Shown piece by piece: positions 8,410 through 17,857 of a DNA stretch of 64,000 bases; position 1 is the stretch's first letter, and every line of letters starts with the position of its first letter. Origin of the DNA: Hyphomonas chukchiensis (GTDB lineage: Bacteria; Pseudomonadota; Alphaproteobacteria; Caulobacterales; Hyphomonadaceae); assembly GCF_000682695.1 (NCBI RefSeq), contig NZ_AWFG01000001.1:496001-560000 (forward strand). Direction: 5' to 3'. The notes under the pieces are model-generated. The model was not told where the DNA came from. It saw only the letters and a program-made list of their open reading frames with translations, and did not search any database. Position numbers and translations under genes: made by a program.

Positions 8410-9060
8410 TCAGACCTTGATGTCTGCCTTCTTCGCGTCGGCGAGGAAGGCCTCAAGGCCCTTGTCCGTCAGCGGGTGGTTGACGAGGCTCTTGATGACG
8501 CTTGGGGGCATGGTGGCCACATCTGCACCGGCAAGCGCAGAGAGCTTCACATGATTGGGGGTGCGGATCGAGGCGGCCAGGATTTCCGTATCGAACAGGT
8601 AGTTGTCATAGATCTGGCGGATGTCGGCGATCAGCTCCATGCCATCTAAATTGATGTCGTCGAGACGGCCGATAAAGGGCGAGATGAATGCGGCGCCAGC
8701 CTTGGCAGCCAGCAGGGCCTGGTTGGCCGAAAAGCAAAGCGTGACATTAACGGCCGTGCCTTCGTCAGACAGCGTGCGGCAGGCTTTCAGGCCGTCCCAG
8801 GTCAGCGGCAGTTTCACCGCCACGTTCTCTGCGATCTTGGCCAGCTTGCGGCCTTCGCGCACCATGCCCTCGGCATCGGTCGCGACGACTTCAGCGCTGA
8901 CAGGGCCGGTGGTGAGACCGCAGATTTCCTGGATCACTTCAGCGAAGGGGCGCCCGGCCTTGGCGATCAGCGAAGGATTGGTGGTGACGCCATCAATCAG
9001 ACCGGTCGCGGCCAGTTCGGCAATGTCCTTGGTATCAGCTGTATCGACGAAGAATTTCAT
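8410..9060 (-). CDS. Transaldolase / fructose-6-phosphate aldolase family
   Basis: A 216-residue small transaldolase of the TalC/FSA/MipB type. MKFFVDTAD opens the barrel, TNPSLI follows, and Lys83 in NVAVKLPLT is the Schiff-base lysine. Members either exchange dihydroxyacetone units in the pentose-phosphate pathway or act as F6P aldolases; sequence inspection alone does not separate these reliably. It lies 33 bp downstream of ugd and 6 bp before thiD on the same strand. Confidence 0.9.
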   Translation of the reverse strand: MKFFVDTADTKDIAELAATGLIDGVTTNPSLIAKAGRPFAEVIQEICGLTTGPVSAEVVATDAEGMVREGRKLAKIAENVAVKLPLTWDGLKACRTLSDEGTAVNVTLCFSANQALLAAKAGAAFISPFIGRLDDINLDGMELIADIRQIYDNYLFDTEILAASIRTPNHVKLSALAGADVATMPPSVIKSLVNHPLTDKGLEAFLADAKKADIKV

Positions 9061-9093
9061 GTCTGGGATCCGGTCTGGAAAGGAAAGCGGGAA

Positions 9094-10398
9094 TTACGGG
9101 CGGCCGATTGACGTGTAGGCAAAGCCACGGGCCGCCATGTCTTCGGGAGAATAGATGTTGCGCAAGTCTACCACGATATTCGTGTTCAGCGCAGCTTTCA
9201 CACGCTCAAAGTCGAGTGCGCGGAACTGGTCCCATTCGGTGATGATCACCATGGCGTCTGCGTTCTGGATCGCGTCATAGGGACTGGTGGCAAAATCGAC
9301 GCCCTCGAGCAGGTGCGCCGCTTCCGTCATCGCTTCAGGATCATACGCGCGCACCTTCGCGCCTGCCGCCATCAGCGCCGGCAGGATGTCGAGGCTGGGC
9401 GCATCGCGCATGTCATCGGTGTTCTGCTTGAATGCGAGGCCGAGCACCCCGATCGTCTTGCCTTTCACATCCCCGCCCATGGCCGCGATGACCTTGTCAG
9501 CCATGGCCTTCTTGCGCGCCTTGTTCACTTCAACGACCGTATCGACGATACGGACGGGGGCACCGACATCATTGGCCGTCTTGCTGAGCGCAAGCGTGTC
9601 TTTCGGGAAGCAGCTGCCGCCATAGCCAGGGCCCGCATTCAGGAACTTGCGACCGATCCGGTTATCGAGACCGATACCGCGCGACACTTCCTGCACATTG
9701 GCGCCGACTTTCTCGCAGAGGTCTGCCATTTCGTTGATGAAAGTGATCTTCACGGCAAGGAAGGCGTTGGCCGCATACTTGATCAGTTCCGAGGTGCGCC
9801 GATCGGTAAACAGGATGGGCGTCTCGTTCAGGAAGAGGGGGCGATAGAGTTCACGCATCAGCTGGCGGGCGCGCTCATCCTCGGTGCCGACGACAACGCG
9901 GTCCGGAATCTTGAAGTCCTTGATCGCTGCGCCTTCGCGCAGGAATTCAGGGTTGGAGACGACGGCGAAGTCCCCATCGGGGCGGGCCTTGCGGATGATG
10001 TCCTCAACCTCGTCTCCCGTGCCAACCGGAACGGTCGATTTCGTCACGACAACCGTAAAGCCGTCCATCAGGCCGGCAATCTCTTCCGCCGCTGCATAGA
10101 CATAGGAGAGGTCTGCATGTCCGTCGCCGCGCCGTGAAGGCGTCCCGACTGCAATAAAGACGGCGTCTGCATCCTTGATGGCCTCGGCCGCATCGGTCGT
10201 GAAGAACAGGCGCTCTTCCTCAACATTACTGGCGACGAGCGCGTCGAGACCCGGCTCGTAGATGGGCATGATGCCATTCTTCAGGCGCTCGATCTTCGAG
10301 GCATCCTTGTCGACGCAAGTCACGATGTGACCGAAATCTGCAAAACAAGCACCCGAAACCAGGCCCACATAGCCTGTACCGATCATCGCAACGCGCAT
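9094..10398 (-). CDS. ugd: UDP-glucose 6-dehydrogenase
   Basis: 434 residues, matching the usual length. It oxidises UDP-glucose to UDP-glucuronate with two NAD+, supplying uronic acid for exopolysaccharide or lipid glycans. Visible elements are the N-terminal Rossmann motif GTGYVGLVSGACFA, the SKSTVPVGTGD segment, NAFLAVKITFINE, and the catalytic cysteine Cys263 in GYGGSCFPKD. LGLAFKQNTDDMRDAPS marks the C-terminal NAD-domain half. The ATG has AAGGA upstream. With the phosphohexomutase upstream it forms a sugar-nucleotide supply pair. Confidence 0.95.
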   Translation of the reverse strand: MRVAMIGTGYVGLVSGACFADFGHIVTCVDKDASKIERLKNGIMPIYEPGLDALVASNVEEERLFFTTDAAEAIKDADAVFIAVGTPSRRGDGHADLSYVYAAAEEIAGLMDGFTVVVTKSTVPVGTGDEVEDIIRKARPDGDFAVVSNPEFLREGAAIKDFKIPDRVVVGTEDERARQLMRELYRPLFLNETPILFTDRRTSELIKYAANAFLAVKITFINEMADLCEKVGANVQEVSRGIGLDNRIGRKFLNAGPGYGGSCFPKDTLALSKTANDVGAPVRIVDTVVEVNKARKKAMADKVIAAMGGDVKGKTIGVLGLAFKQNTDDMRDAPSLDILPALMAAGAKVRAYDPEAMTEAAHLLEGVDFATSPYDAIQNADAMVIITEWDQFRALDFERVKAALNTNIVVDLRNIYSPEDMAARGFAYTSIGRP

Positions 10399-10483
10399 GG
10401 AATCATCCTTTTCGAAAGCCCGCCCGGTTTGCGCAGGGGCGTGCGATTTTTGGGCCGTCAGGTCAAGAGCCTGTGCCCGTTCG

Positions 10484-10912
10484 TCAGCCTGTATAGGTTA
10501 TCGAGGCAGACACTTTGCGAGCCGCCTCAAGGTCCGTGTCGGAATCGAAATACGCCGCCACCATCACCTGGCCGGCCTCGCCATGGACATAAGAGTAGAG
10601 CCCATTGACGATCACGCCATCCGCTCTTGTCTCTGCAAGGCGGTAGCTGAGGCGGCCGACGCCATCCTCGTGACTTTCGACCATGTCTGTTGCCTCCGGC
10701 GAGGCATTGCCCCGGTCACGCGCCAGACGTTGCTCGATCGTCATTCCGTCCTCGGCGCCATAGGCTGTCAGCCAGATCGTCAGGCCGGGTCTCCAGAAGC
10801 AGAGGCCCGCCTCTTCTTCACGGCGATTGAACTCACCCGGCAGGGTGATGGCCCAGCGTCCGGTCACCTGCTGGCGACCGGAAACGGCGGCATAGTTCGG
10901 ATTGAGGCCCAT
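10484..10912 (-). CDS. Conserved hypothetical protein, 142 aa
   Basis: I do not recognise this protein. It has no signal peptide or membrane segment. It is predicted to be mixed alpha/beta, with RWAITLPGEFNRREEEAG near the start and repeated short aromatic-rich strands (TIWLTAYG, NGLYSYVHGE, MVAAYFD). It starts 5 bp after the stop of the phosphohexomutase gene and lies 85 bp before ugd on the same strand. Codon use looks like its neighbours, so it is probably a real, cotranscribed gene. A link to sugar-nucleotide metabolism rests on position alone. Confidence 0.7.
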   Translation of the reverse strand: MGLNPNYAAVSGRQQVTGRWAITLPGEFNRREEEAGLCFWRPGLTIWLTAYGAEDGMTIEQRLARDRGNASPEATDMVESHEDGVGRLSYRLAETRADGVIVNGLYSYVHGEAGQVMVAAYFDSDTDLEAARKVSASITYTG

Positions 10913-10917
10913 GACCG

Positions 10918-12435
10918 TCAGATTTCCTGATTGTAGGCGCCGACTTCCGGATGTTTGCCGAGGCGCGGCTTGATTTCCTTGTGGAAGAGATCGCGCATGT
11001 CGTCCTCGCTGGACATGGATTCGACCACGACAACGAGTTCCGGCTTGTTGGAGGAAGCACGGATCAGCACCCAGCTGCCGTCTTCCAGCGTCACGCGGGC
11101 GCCGTTCACGGTGTTCACGTCGACAACCTTGCGGCCGAGGATTTCGGTGCCGTTCAGCGCCTCGTATTCGGCGACCATCTTGTCGACCACGTCATACTTC
11201 ACTTCGTCTCCGCAATGCGGCGACATGGTGAGGGACGTGAAGGCCACGCCAAGTTCGTCGCGCAGGTCGGCCATGGTCTTGCCGGGGTTGCGGTCGAGCA
11301 TTTCGAGGATCGCCTTGGCGGCCGTCAGGGCGCAGTCATAGCCAAGCCCGATGGGCGGACGGAAGAAGAAGTGGCCGGACTTCTCGAAGCCAGCAAGCGC
11401 GCCAAGTTCATTGGTGCGGCGCTTGATGTAGGAATGGCCGGTCTTGTAATAGTCGACCGTGGCGCCGTTTTCCTTGAGGATCGGGTCGGTCTTGTAGAGG
11501 CCGGTTGATTTCACATCGACGACAAAGGTCGCGTTCTTGTAGTTTTTCGACAGGTCGCGGGCCAGCATCAGGCCGATCTTGTCGGCGTAGATTTCCTCGC
11601 CCGTATTGTCGACAACACCGCAGCGGTCACCGTCGCCATCAAAGCCGAGCACGACGTCGGCGCCGAGGTCTTTCACGGCTTTTGACATTTCGTGCAGCAT
11701 TTCGGCATCTTCGGGGTTCGGGTTGTACTTCGGAAACGTGTTGTCGAGATCACAGTCCATTTCGATGACTTCGGCGCCCATGGCGCGCAGGGCGTCCGGC
11801 GCGAAGGCGCCAGCCGTGCCGTTGCCACAGGCGGCGATCACCTTGATCGGGCGCGACAGTTTCACGCCATCGGCGACCGAGGCGATATATTTCTCGCGCA
11901 TGCCGTCTACGCGGTGATGCCCGCCGCCAGCACGCGGGACGAAGTCGCCCGCCATGACGATCTCTTTCAGGCGGCCCATTTCGACAGGACCGAAGGTGAG
12001 CGGGCGGTCGGCGCCCATTTTCACGCCGGTCCAGCCATTCTCGTTATGGCTGGCGGTGACCATGGCGCAGCAGGCCGCGTCGAGCTCGAACTGGCTCCAG
12101 TAGACCATTGGCGAGAGCGCGAGGCCAACGTCGAGCACTTCGCAGCCGCCCTGGACGAGGCCAAGTATCAGCGCGTTCTTGATGGGCTGGCTGATCGAGC
12201 GGAAATCGTGGCCGGTGACGACTTTCGGCGTGACGCCCATTTCGTGGAACAGCGTCGCCATGCCGAGGCCGAGGGCCTGAACGCCCGTGAAGTTCAGTTC
12301 CGGAGCCTTCTCATGGCCGATGCCGTTGAACCACCAGCGCGCATCATACTCCCGGAAGCCTGTCGGCTTCACCATGGGCAGGATTTCGAATTCGAGCGTG
12401 TTGGCTTCGATATGGGCGAGGGGCTTCGGCATCAT
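10918..12435 (-). CDS. Phosphomannomutase/phosphoglucomutase
   Basis: An alpha-D-phosphohexomutase of about 505 residues that interconverts hexose 6- and 1-phosphates, feeding GDP-mannose or UDP-glucose synthesis. The active-site phosphoserine is Ser129 in TASHNENG. The metal-binding loop GFDGDGDRCG, the sugar-binding GFEKSGHFFF segment and the C-terminal phosphate-binding region with RASSNKPELV are all present. The longest frame begins with TTG; I use the ATG at 12435 (GGAG about 10 bp upstream). The product supplies precursors upstream of ugd, which is two genes further along the same strand. Confidence 0.92.
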   Translation of the reverse strand: MMPKPLAHIEANTLEFEILPMVKPTGFREYDARWWFNGIGHEKAPELNFTGVQALGLGMATLFHEMGVTPKVVTGHDFRSISQPIKNALILGLVQGGCEVLDVGLALSPMVYWSQFELDAACCAMVTASHNENGWTGVKMGADRPLTFGPVEMGRLKEIVMAGDFVPRAGGGHHRVDGMREKYIASVADGVKLSRPIKVIAACGNGTAGAFAPDALRAMGAEVIEMDCDLDNTFPKYNPNPEDAEMLHEMSKAVKDLGADVVLGFDGDGDRCGVVDNTGEEIYADKIGLMLARDLSKNYKNATFVVDVKSTGLYKTDPILKENGATVDYYKTGHSYIKRRTNELGALAGFEKSGHFFFRPPIGLGYDCALTAAKAILEMLDRNPGKTMADLRDELGVAFTSLTMSPHCGDEVKYDVVDKMVAEYEALNGTEILGRKVVDVNTVNGARVTLEDGSWVLIRASSNKPELVVVVESMSSEDDMRDLFHKEIKPRLGKHPEVGAYNQEI

Positions 12436-12540
12436 GGCGGGCAATCTCCGGGTTTCAGCATGTGTTCAACACAAGTCTGTTGCTGCTGGCAACCGGATGC
12501 AGGTTTCGCGCCACGGGCGATCGGTTAACCCTGCAATCCC

Positions 12541-13254
12541 CTAGCTCGCATGCGCCTTGAGAAAGCCGGTGATCCAGCTGCCCAGAACGTGATTGTCGTG
12601 CGGGGTCGCCAGAGAGCTGACGGCAGCCTCTGCCGCAGCGCCGAGGCGCTCCTTGCGTGCTGTATAGAGTGCTGCAGAATAGGTGTCGTCGAACTCCGGA
12701 TGGCACTGGAAACTGAGCGCTGGCGCCTGCGCATAATGGAGGCCCGCATGGGGCGTAAAATCCGACCGTGCGATGACCTCCGCACCCGGCGGCAAGGTGA
12801 CGACCTGATCCTGATGGCTTACCGCGATGGATACGCTTTTGGGACAATTTTTTGCGACAAGGCCGGGACACGCCTCGACGTCATATGTGTGGCGGCCGAC
12901 GCCCCAGCCCTTGGGCGACTTGATGACCTTGCCGCCAAGGGCCTCGGCGATGGCCTGATGGCCGAAGCAGATGCCGACCTGCGGCACCTGCGCGTTGGCT
13001 GCGCCGCGAATGAACGCCATCAGCGGCGCCATCCAGGGCTCGTCATCATAGACGCCAGCGGGTGAACCGGTGATCAGGATGGCTTCGAGGCCTGCCGGGT
13101 CAGGCAGGCTTTCCCCCTTGATAACGGACACCGTCTCAAACGAAAATGACGGATCGGATGCACGGACAAGTGCACGAAACATGCAAGGATAATCCACGAA
13201 TGATGCACGGATAGGCTCGGGAACCAGACCGGTTTCGATGATCGTGAGTTTCAT
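12541..13254 (-). CDS. Class I glutamine amidotransferase-like protein
   Basis: 237 residues with a GMP-synthase-like GATase domain. The nucleophile is Cys96 in GICFGHQAI, and the C-terminal histidine lies in FQCHPEF. ITGSPAGVYDDEPWM gives the oxyanion-side glycine loop. Stand-alone proteins of this type act in glutamine or gamma-glutamyl hydrolysis, but the acceptor partner is not obvious here and the cellular role is unknown. It starts 6 bp after the stop of the ABC exporter gene, so they are likely cotranscribed. Confidence 0.82.
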   Translation of the reverse strand: MKLTIIETGLVPEPIRASFVDYPCMFRALVRASDPSFSFETVSVIKGESLPDPAGLEAILITGSPAGVYDDEPWMAPLMAFIRGAANAQVPQVGICFGHQAIAEALGGKVIKSPKGWGVGRHTYDVEACPGLVAKNCPKSVSIAVSHQDQVVTLPPGAEVIARSDFTPHAGLHYAQAPALSFQCHPEFDDTYSAALYTARKERLGAAAEAAVSSLATPHDNHVLGSWITGFLKAHAS

Positions 13255-13260
13255 GACGTT

Positions 13261-15114
13261 CTACTCCGCCTGCATTTCGACCACTTCAGGCTCGACAAGA
13301 AAGCCGCCTGACTGGCGTGCCCAGAGATCGGCATAGAGACCGCCCACCTGAACGAGCGCTTCATGCGTGCCCTCTTCCACGATGCGGCCCTGATCCAGCA
13401 CGATCAGGCGGTCCATGGCGGCGATGGTCGACAGGCGGTGGGCAATCGCGATGACGGTCTTGCCCTCCATGAGGTCGAACAGCTTGTCCTGGATGACAGC
13501 CTCGACCTCGGAATCGAGGGCGGAGGTCGCCTCGTCGAGGATCAGGACGGGCGCGTCCTTCAGGAAGATGCGGGCAATGGCGATGCGCTGGCGCTGACCG
13601 CCCGACAGTTTCACGCCGCGCTCGCCGACATGGGCATCGAGGCCGACACGGCCCTTGGCGTCTTCGAGCGACGCGATGAAATCAAGGGCAGCCGCCTTGC
13701 CCGCGGCCGTGTTGATCTCGGCATCGCTGGCATCCGGCTGGCCATAGGCGATGTTCTCGCGGATCGAGCGGTGAAGGAGGGACGTGTCCTGCGTCACGAC
13801 GCCGATCTGCGCGCGCAGGGAATCCTGCGTGACATGGGCGATGTCCTGACCGTCGAGCAGGATGCGGCCGCTTTCGGCGTCATAGAAGCGCAAGAGGAGA
13901 TTGGTCAGCGTGGTCTTGCCGGCGCCCGAGCGCCCGACAAGGCCGATCTTTTCGCCGGGACGGATCGACAGCGACATGTTCTCGATGACACCTGCGCCCT
14001 TGCCATAGTGGAAGGTGACATTCTCGAACGCGATCGCGCCAGCGCCGCGCGGCAGGACCTGCGCATCCGGCGCATCGGCGACGATCACCGGCTTTTCCAG
14101 CATGGCCTTGCCATCATAGACGACGCCGACATTCTCGAAGAGACCGGCCACTTCCCACATGATCCATTGCGACATGGACTTGATGCGCAGGGCGAGGCCG
14201 ATGGCGGCTGCCACGGCGCCCGCGCCGACAAGCTGGCCCTGCCAGAGCAGGATGCCGCCGCCAGCAATCAGGAAGACGAGCAGCGAATTGTTGAGATAGA
14301 CGATGACGTTGAAGCCGGTGACATAGCGCATCTGCTTGTAAACGGTCTGCAGGAAGCCATCCATGCTTTCGCGGGCATAGTCTTCCTCGCGGCCCGCATG
14401 GGCGAACAGCTTCACCGTCTGGATGTTGGTATAGGAATCAACAATGCGCCCGGTCATGACGGAGCGTGCATCGGCCTGTTTCTCGGAAATCCTGCCAAGC
14501 CGGGGGATGAACCAGCGCAGGACAAAGCCATAGACCACGGCCCAGAGAATGAGCGGCAGTGTCAGGCGGGGATCGGCTGAGGCAACAAGCGTCAGCGCCG
14601 ACAGGAAATAGACGATCACGAAGACAAAGACGTCGAGCACCTTCATCACCGTCTCGCGCACCGACAGGGATGTCTGCATGACCTTTGTGGCCACGCGGCC
14701 GGCAAACTCGTTGCCGAAGAAGTTCATCGACTGACCGAGCATCTGCCGGTGCATGCGCCAGCGGGCGCTCATCGGCACATTGCTCATCAGGCCCTGATAG
14801 ACGATCAGGCCCTGCACCAGCGTCGCCAGCGGCAGGACAATGAGAACAACCCCGGCCATGAGGGCGAGCTTGCCGCCTTCGCGCGGGAAGAAGCCTTCGC
14901 GCTCGGAACTGGCCAGCCAGTCAACAATGCCGCCAAGGAAGCCGAACAACGTGACCTCGCCAATGGCGATGATGGCCGTGAACACCGACATCAGGATCAG
15001 CCACGGCACGGCATCGCGCACGTAATGCAGCATGAACGCCAGGAACCCCTTCGGAGGAACCTCCAAAGGGGCGTCGGGAAAAGGCTCTATACGGCGTTCA
15101 AAGAAGCGAAACAT
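13261..15114 (-). CDS. ABC transporter, fused membrane and ATP-binding domains
   Basis: A type IV (exporter) half-transporter of about 617 residues. The N-terminal six-helix domain covers roughly residues 25-330. The nucleotide-binding domain follows, with Walker A GLVGRSGAGKTTL, signature LSGGQRQR, Walker B ILDEATSALD and the switch histidine in IAIAHRLST. It should work as a homodimer exporting lipid, peptide or drug-like substrates; the substrate is not deducible. The longest frame uses TTG; the ATG at 15114 is more likely. The downstream glutamine amidotransferase gene follows after 6 bp. Confidence 0.9.
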   Translation of the reverse strand: MFRFFERRIEPFPDAPLEVPPKGFLAFMLHYVRDAVPWLILMSVFTAIIAIGEVTLFGFLGGIVDWLASSEREGFFPREGGKLALMAGVVLIVLPLATLVQGLIVYQGLMSNVPMSARWRMHRQMLGQSMNFFGNEFAGRVATKVMQTSLSVRETVMKVLDVFVFVIVYFLSALTLVASADPRLTLPLILWAVVYGFVLRWFIPRLGRISEKQADARSVMTGRIVDSYTNIQTVKLFAHAGREEDYARESMDGFLQTVYKQMRYVTGFNVIVYLNNSLLVFLIAGGGILLWQGQLVGAGAVAAAIGLALRIKSMSQWIMWEVAGLFENVGVVYDGKAMLEKPVIVADAPDAQVLPRGAGAIAFENVTFHYGKGAGVIENMSLSIRPGEKIGLVGRSGAGKTTLTNLLLRFYDAESGRILLDGQDIAHVTQDSLRAQIGVVTQDTSLLHRSIRENIAYGQPDASDAEINTAAGKAAALDFIASLEDAKGRVGLDAHVGERGVKLSGGQRQRIAIARIFLKDAPVLILDEATSALDSEVEAVIQDKLFDLMEGKTVIAIAHRLSTIAAMDRLIVLDQGRIVEEGTHEALVQVGGLYADLWARQSGGFLVEPEVVEMQAE

Positions 15115-15175
15115 GGCTCGCCCATGTGGCCTCAAGGCCGCCGCAGTACAAGCTGTGCGGCTTTATTTTGTGGGC

Positions 15176-16933
15176 CTATTGTGCAGGCGCTGCAGGCTCG
15201 GCTTCCGGCAACTGGCTCGCGATCCAGGCTTTCACCTGCGCGTCGAGCACATCCAGCGGGACGGCGCCCTGCCCCAGCACGACATCATGGAAAGCCTTGA
15301 TGTCGAACTGTTCGCCCAGCGCCGCTTCGGCCTCGGCCCGCAGGGCGCGGATTTTCAGCTCGCCGACTTTGTAGGCCACAGCCTGACCCGGCCAGCCGAT
15401 ATAGCGCGTGACTTCATTGTCGATATTGAGCTGGGCGAGGGCGGTGTTTTCCTTGAAGCAGGCCTCAGCCTGTTCGCGGGTCCAGTTGTACCAGTGCAGG
15501 CCCGTATCCGCGACGAGGCGGCAGGCACGCCACATTTCCATGGAGAGGCCGCCAAAGCGCTCATAAGGCGTCTCGTACATGCCCGCTTCGCCCGCGAGGT
15601 GTTCAGCGTAAAGCCCCCAGCCTTCGCCAAAGGCGGTGGCGTAATAGTCCTGCCGGAATTGCGGCTGGTCGGTCATTTCACGGCTGAGCGCAATTTGCAG
15701 ATGGTGGCCCGGCACGGCTTCGTGCGCGGTCAGGGCAGGCAGTTCATAGAGAGGACGCTGTTCCAGTGCGTATGTATTGACCCAATAGATGCCATGGCGG
15801 CCTTCCTTTGGATCGCCCTCGACATAACGGCCCGATGTGTAGCCGGGCGCGATCGCCATTGGCACCGGCTCGACGTCATAGGGCAGTTCCGGCAGGCGAC
15901 CGAAATAGTCCGGCAGCATGGCATCCATGCGGGCGGCCACGGCCTTTGCCTTGGCCATCAGGTCATCGGCCGAGGTGGCATAGAATTGCGGATCGGAGCG
16001 CAGGAAGGCAAGGAAGTCGGCAAAGCTGCCCTCAAAACCGATCTCGGCGATGATATCTTCCATTTCCGACCGGATGCGCGCGACTTCGCGCTCGCCCAGC
16101 TCATGAATCTCGACGGGCGTGTAGCCTGCGCCGGCCGTGTGGTGTTCCACAGCGGCGGCGTACACTTCCTGCCCGCCCGGAAGGCTGGCGAGGCCCGGCG
16201 AAGGGCGCGCCTGCGGGGCATATTCGGTCAGGATGAAGCGCAGCGTGTCCTTGTAGGCGGTGACCGCGTGGGAGACGGCCTCCAGCCCTTCGGCGCGCAG
16301 GCGCTCAGCGGTTTCGGCGTCCATGTCTTCGGGAAGCGCTTCAAACGGCTTGTAGAGATCGCTGTCGGCGGGATCGGTAACGATCTGCTCGCGGATCTGG
16401 TCCGTCATCGTGTTCAGCGGATCCTTGTGGGCGGTCCAGCCGGTAGCGATGCCGCGTCGCATGTTTTCGATGTTCTCCCCGAAATAGCGGGGCACATCAT
16501 TGAGGCGCGCGATCCAAGCCTCGGCATCCTCGGCGGAGTCGAGCTTTGTCTGCATGGCGGTGAAGATGGGTTCGGCCTGAAAGCCCCAGTCGCCGGTGAA
16601 CGGGATGCGGGCTGCGTCATATCTTGCGTCGTCGATATCGAGTTGCAGGAGACGGTTCAGAATCGCCTTGTCCACCGTGCGGGTGGTTTCAGCGGCAGCG
16701 ATCTCTGCCTGAAGGGCAGACGCCCGCCTGGCCTGCGCGTCGACCGTTTCAGGGCGCACATCGCGCCATTGACGCGCAATCGTGCCGTCATCCTCGGCCG
16801 CCTGGTCCGGGTTGACGTCGCGGACATAGGCATCATAGGCGCTGACGAGCCCCTCCATCGGGTCTGGCGTGGGGTCAGCAGCCGCCAGAAGCGGCATGAT
16901 CAGGAGGCCAAGACCCAGAATAAACGGTTTCAA
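15176..16933 (-). CDS. DUF885-family secreted protein, putative metallopeptidase
   Basis: About 585 residues. The family hallmark HEAVPGHH (His404, Glu405, His410) suggests a zinc peptidase-like site; these proteins are often annotated as putative dipeptidases, with little biochemistry behind it. Other conserved blocks are YAEHLAGEAG and IGWPGQAVAYKVG. I prefer a TTG start at 16933: it has GGGAG at good spacing and begins directly at a signal peptide (KPFILGLGLLIMPLLAAAD). The upstream ATG would add 24 polar residues before the signal. The protein is probably periplasmic. It is divergent from sdhC across a shared 90-bp promoter region. Confidence 0.8.
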   Translation of the reverse strand: MKPFILGLGLLIMPLLAAADPTPDPMEGLVSAYDAYVRDVNPDQAAEDDGTIARQWRDVRPETVDAQARRASALQAEIAAAETTRTVDKAILNRLLQLDIDDARYDAARIPFTGDWGFQAEPIFTAMQTKLDSAEDAEAWIARLNDVPRYFGENIENMRRGIATGWTAHKDPLNTMTDQIREQIVTDPADSDLYKPFEALPEDMDAETAERLRAEGLEAVSHAVTAYKDTLRFILTEYAPQARPSPGLASLPGGQEVYAAAVEHHTAGAGYTPVEIHELGEREVARIRSEMEDIIAEIGFEGSFADFLAFLRSDPQFYATSADDLMAKAKAVAARMDAMLPDYFGRLPELPYDVEPVPMAIAPGYTSGRYVEGDPKEGRHGIYWVNTYALEQRPLYELPALTAHEAVPGHHLQIALSREMTDQPQFRQDYYATAFGEGWGLYAEHLAGEAGMYETPYERFGGLSMEMWRACRLVADTGLHWYNWTREQAEACFKENTALAQLNIDNEVTRYIGWPGQAVAYKVGELKIRALRAEAEAALGEQFDIKAFHDVVLGQGAVPLDVLDAQVKAWIASQLPEAEPAAPAQ

Positions 16934-16958
16934 TTTGTCGCTCCCGCATGCCTTCACG

Positions 16959-16986
16959 TTGACAGGATCATAGAGGCGCCTAGAAC
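16959..16986 (+). promoter_or_regulatory. Candidate sdhCDAB promoter
   Basis: TTGACA (16959-16964) is followed after 16 bp by TAGAAC (16981-16986). It ends 39 bp before the sdhC ATG. The -35 box is perfect and the -10 keeps the key TA..A positions. It is the only good housekeeping-type promoter I see between the divergent DUF885 gene and sdhC. Confidence 0.55.
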
Positions 16987-17025
16987 GCGAAGCCAAGCGT
17001 TTCATTACAGGTGAGGTAAGCTTTC

Positions 17026-17424
17026 ATGTCAGGCACCAAGCAGGCCGATTCCCGCCCCCTGTCGCCCCATCTGGGAATCTGGCGCTACCACGCCACCATG
17101 TTTGCCTCGATCACGCACCGGTTTACCGGCATGGCGATGTATTTCGGCACGTTCCTGATCGCCGCATGGCTGGTCGCCCTGGCCAGTGGCCCTGACGCCT
17201 TCGCCGTGTTCGAGCCGATCATCAGCTCGATCCCGGGCCAGGTCATCCTGTTCCTCTGGACGGTGGCTGTCCTGTTCCACCTCGCCAATGGCATCCGCTA
17301 CCTGTTCTGGGACGGCCCGCATATCGGCTTCGACCCGAAGACCGCCAGCGCCGTTTCCGTTTTCAATTATGTTTTTGCCGTTCTTGCGTCGGTGGCCATC
17401 TGGGCCGTCGTGCTACTGGCATAA
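17026..17424 (+). CDS. sdhC: Succinate dehydrogenase cytochrome b556 subunit
   Basis: 132 residues with three membrane helices. SdhC anchors complex II and helps form the haem b and ubiquinone sites. The family motif SITHRFTG is present, with the serine and arginine used at the quinone site; the haem-ligand histidine is probably in FHLANGIRYLFWD. It is the first gene of sdhCDAB, with 14 bp to sdhD. The plus-strand operon is flanked by minus-strand genes. Confidence 0.95.
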   Translation: MSGTKQADSRPLSPHLGIWRYHATMFASITHRFTGMAMYFGTFLIAAWLVALASGPDAFAVFEPIISSIPGQVILFLWTVAVLFHLANGIRYLFWDGPHIGFDPKTASAVSVFNYVFAVLASVAIWAVVLLA

Positions 17425-17438
17425 GGGGTCTTTAGAAG

Positions 17439-17834
17439 ATGGCGAACAATCAGTTCATCACGCCTGCCAAGGCGGCACGCGGCCTCGGATCGGCCAAGTC
17501 CGGCACCAGCGACCATATCCGCCAGCGCGTTACCGCGATTGCGATGGTCTTTCTCGTGCCCTGGTTTCTCTACTCGGTCATTCACGCCTCGGGCGCGGGC
17601 TATGATGGCGCTGTCGAATGGGCCGGCAAGCCATGGAACGCGATCCTGCTGATCCTCACGGCCGGCGCGGCGTTCTATCACATGCGTATCGGTATGCAGA
17701 TCGTCATCGAGGACTATATCGGTAAGACAGGCACCCGTTCGGCGCTGCTGATCCTGAACAGTTTCGCGTGTATCGCGCTGTTCGCGACCGTCGCCCTCTC
17801 GGTGCTCAAACTCTGGATTGGCGCGGACGCCTGA
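17439..17834 (+). CDS. sdhD: Succinate dehydrogenase hydrophobic membrane anchor subunit
   Basis: 131 residues with three predicted helices. It carries the [12 protein letters not shown] segment and the [13 protein letters not shown] motif, which holds the haem-ligand histidine and the Asp-Tyr near the quinone site. With SdhC it forms the membrane part of complex II. Its TGA stop overlaps an ATG (17834-17836) that could serve as an alternative sdhA start. Confidence 0.95.
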   Translation: MANNQFITPAKAARGLGSAKSGTSDHIRQRVTAIAMVFLVPWFLYSVIHASGAGYDGAVEWAGKPWNAILLILTAGAAFYHMRIGMQIVIEDYIGKTGTRSALLILNSFACIALFATVALSVLKLWIGADA

Positions 17835-17857
17835 TGGCGGCTGCGGGAGAAACCACG

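Noticed and set aside
15032-17014. A 660-codon plus-strand frame opposite the DUF885 gene
   Set aside because: It is the antisense shadow of a GC-rich gene. It has no family motif, while the minus-strand frame shows a signal peptide and HEAVPGH. Similar long shadow frames at 13363-14580, 41970-43121, 48410-49888 and 59004-60416 were dropped for the same reason.
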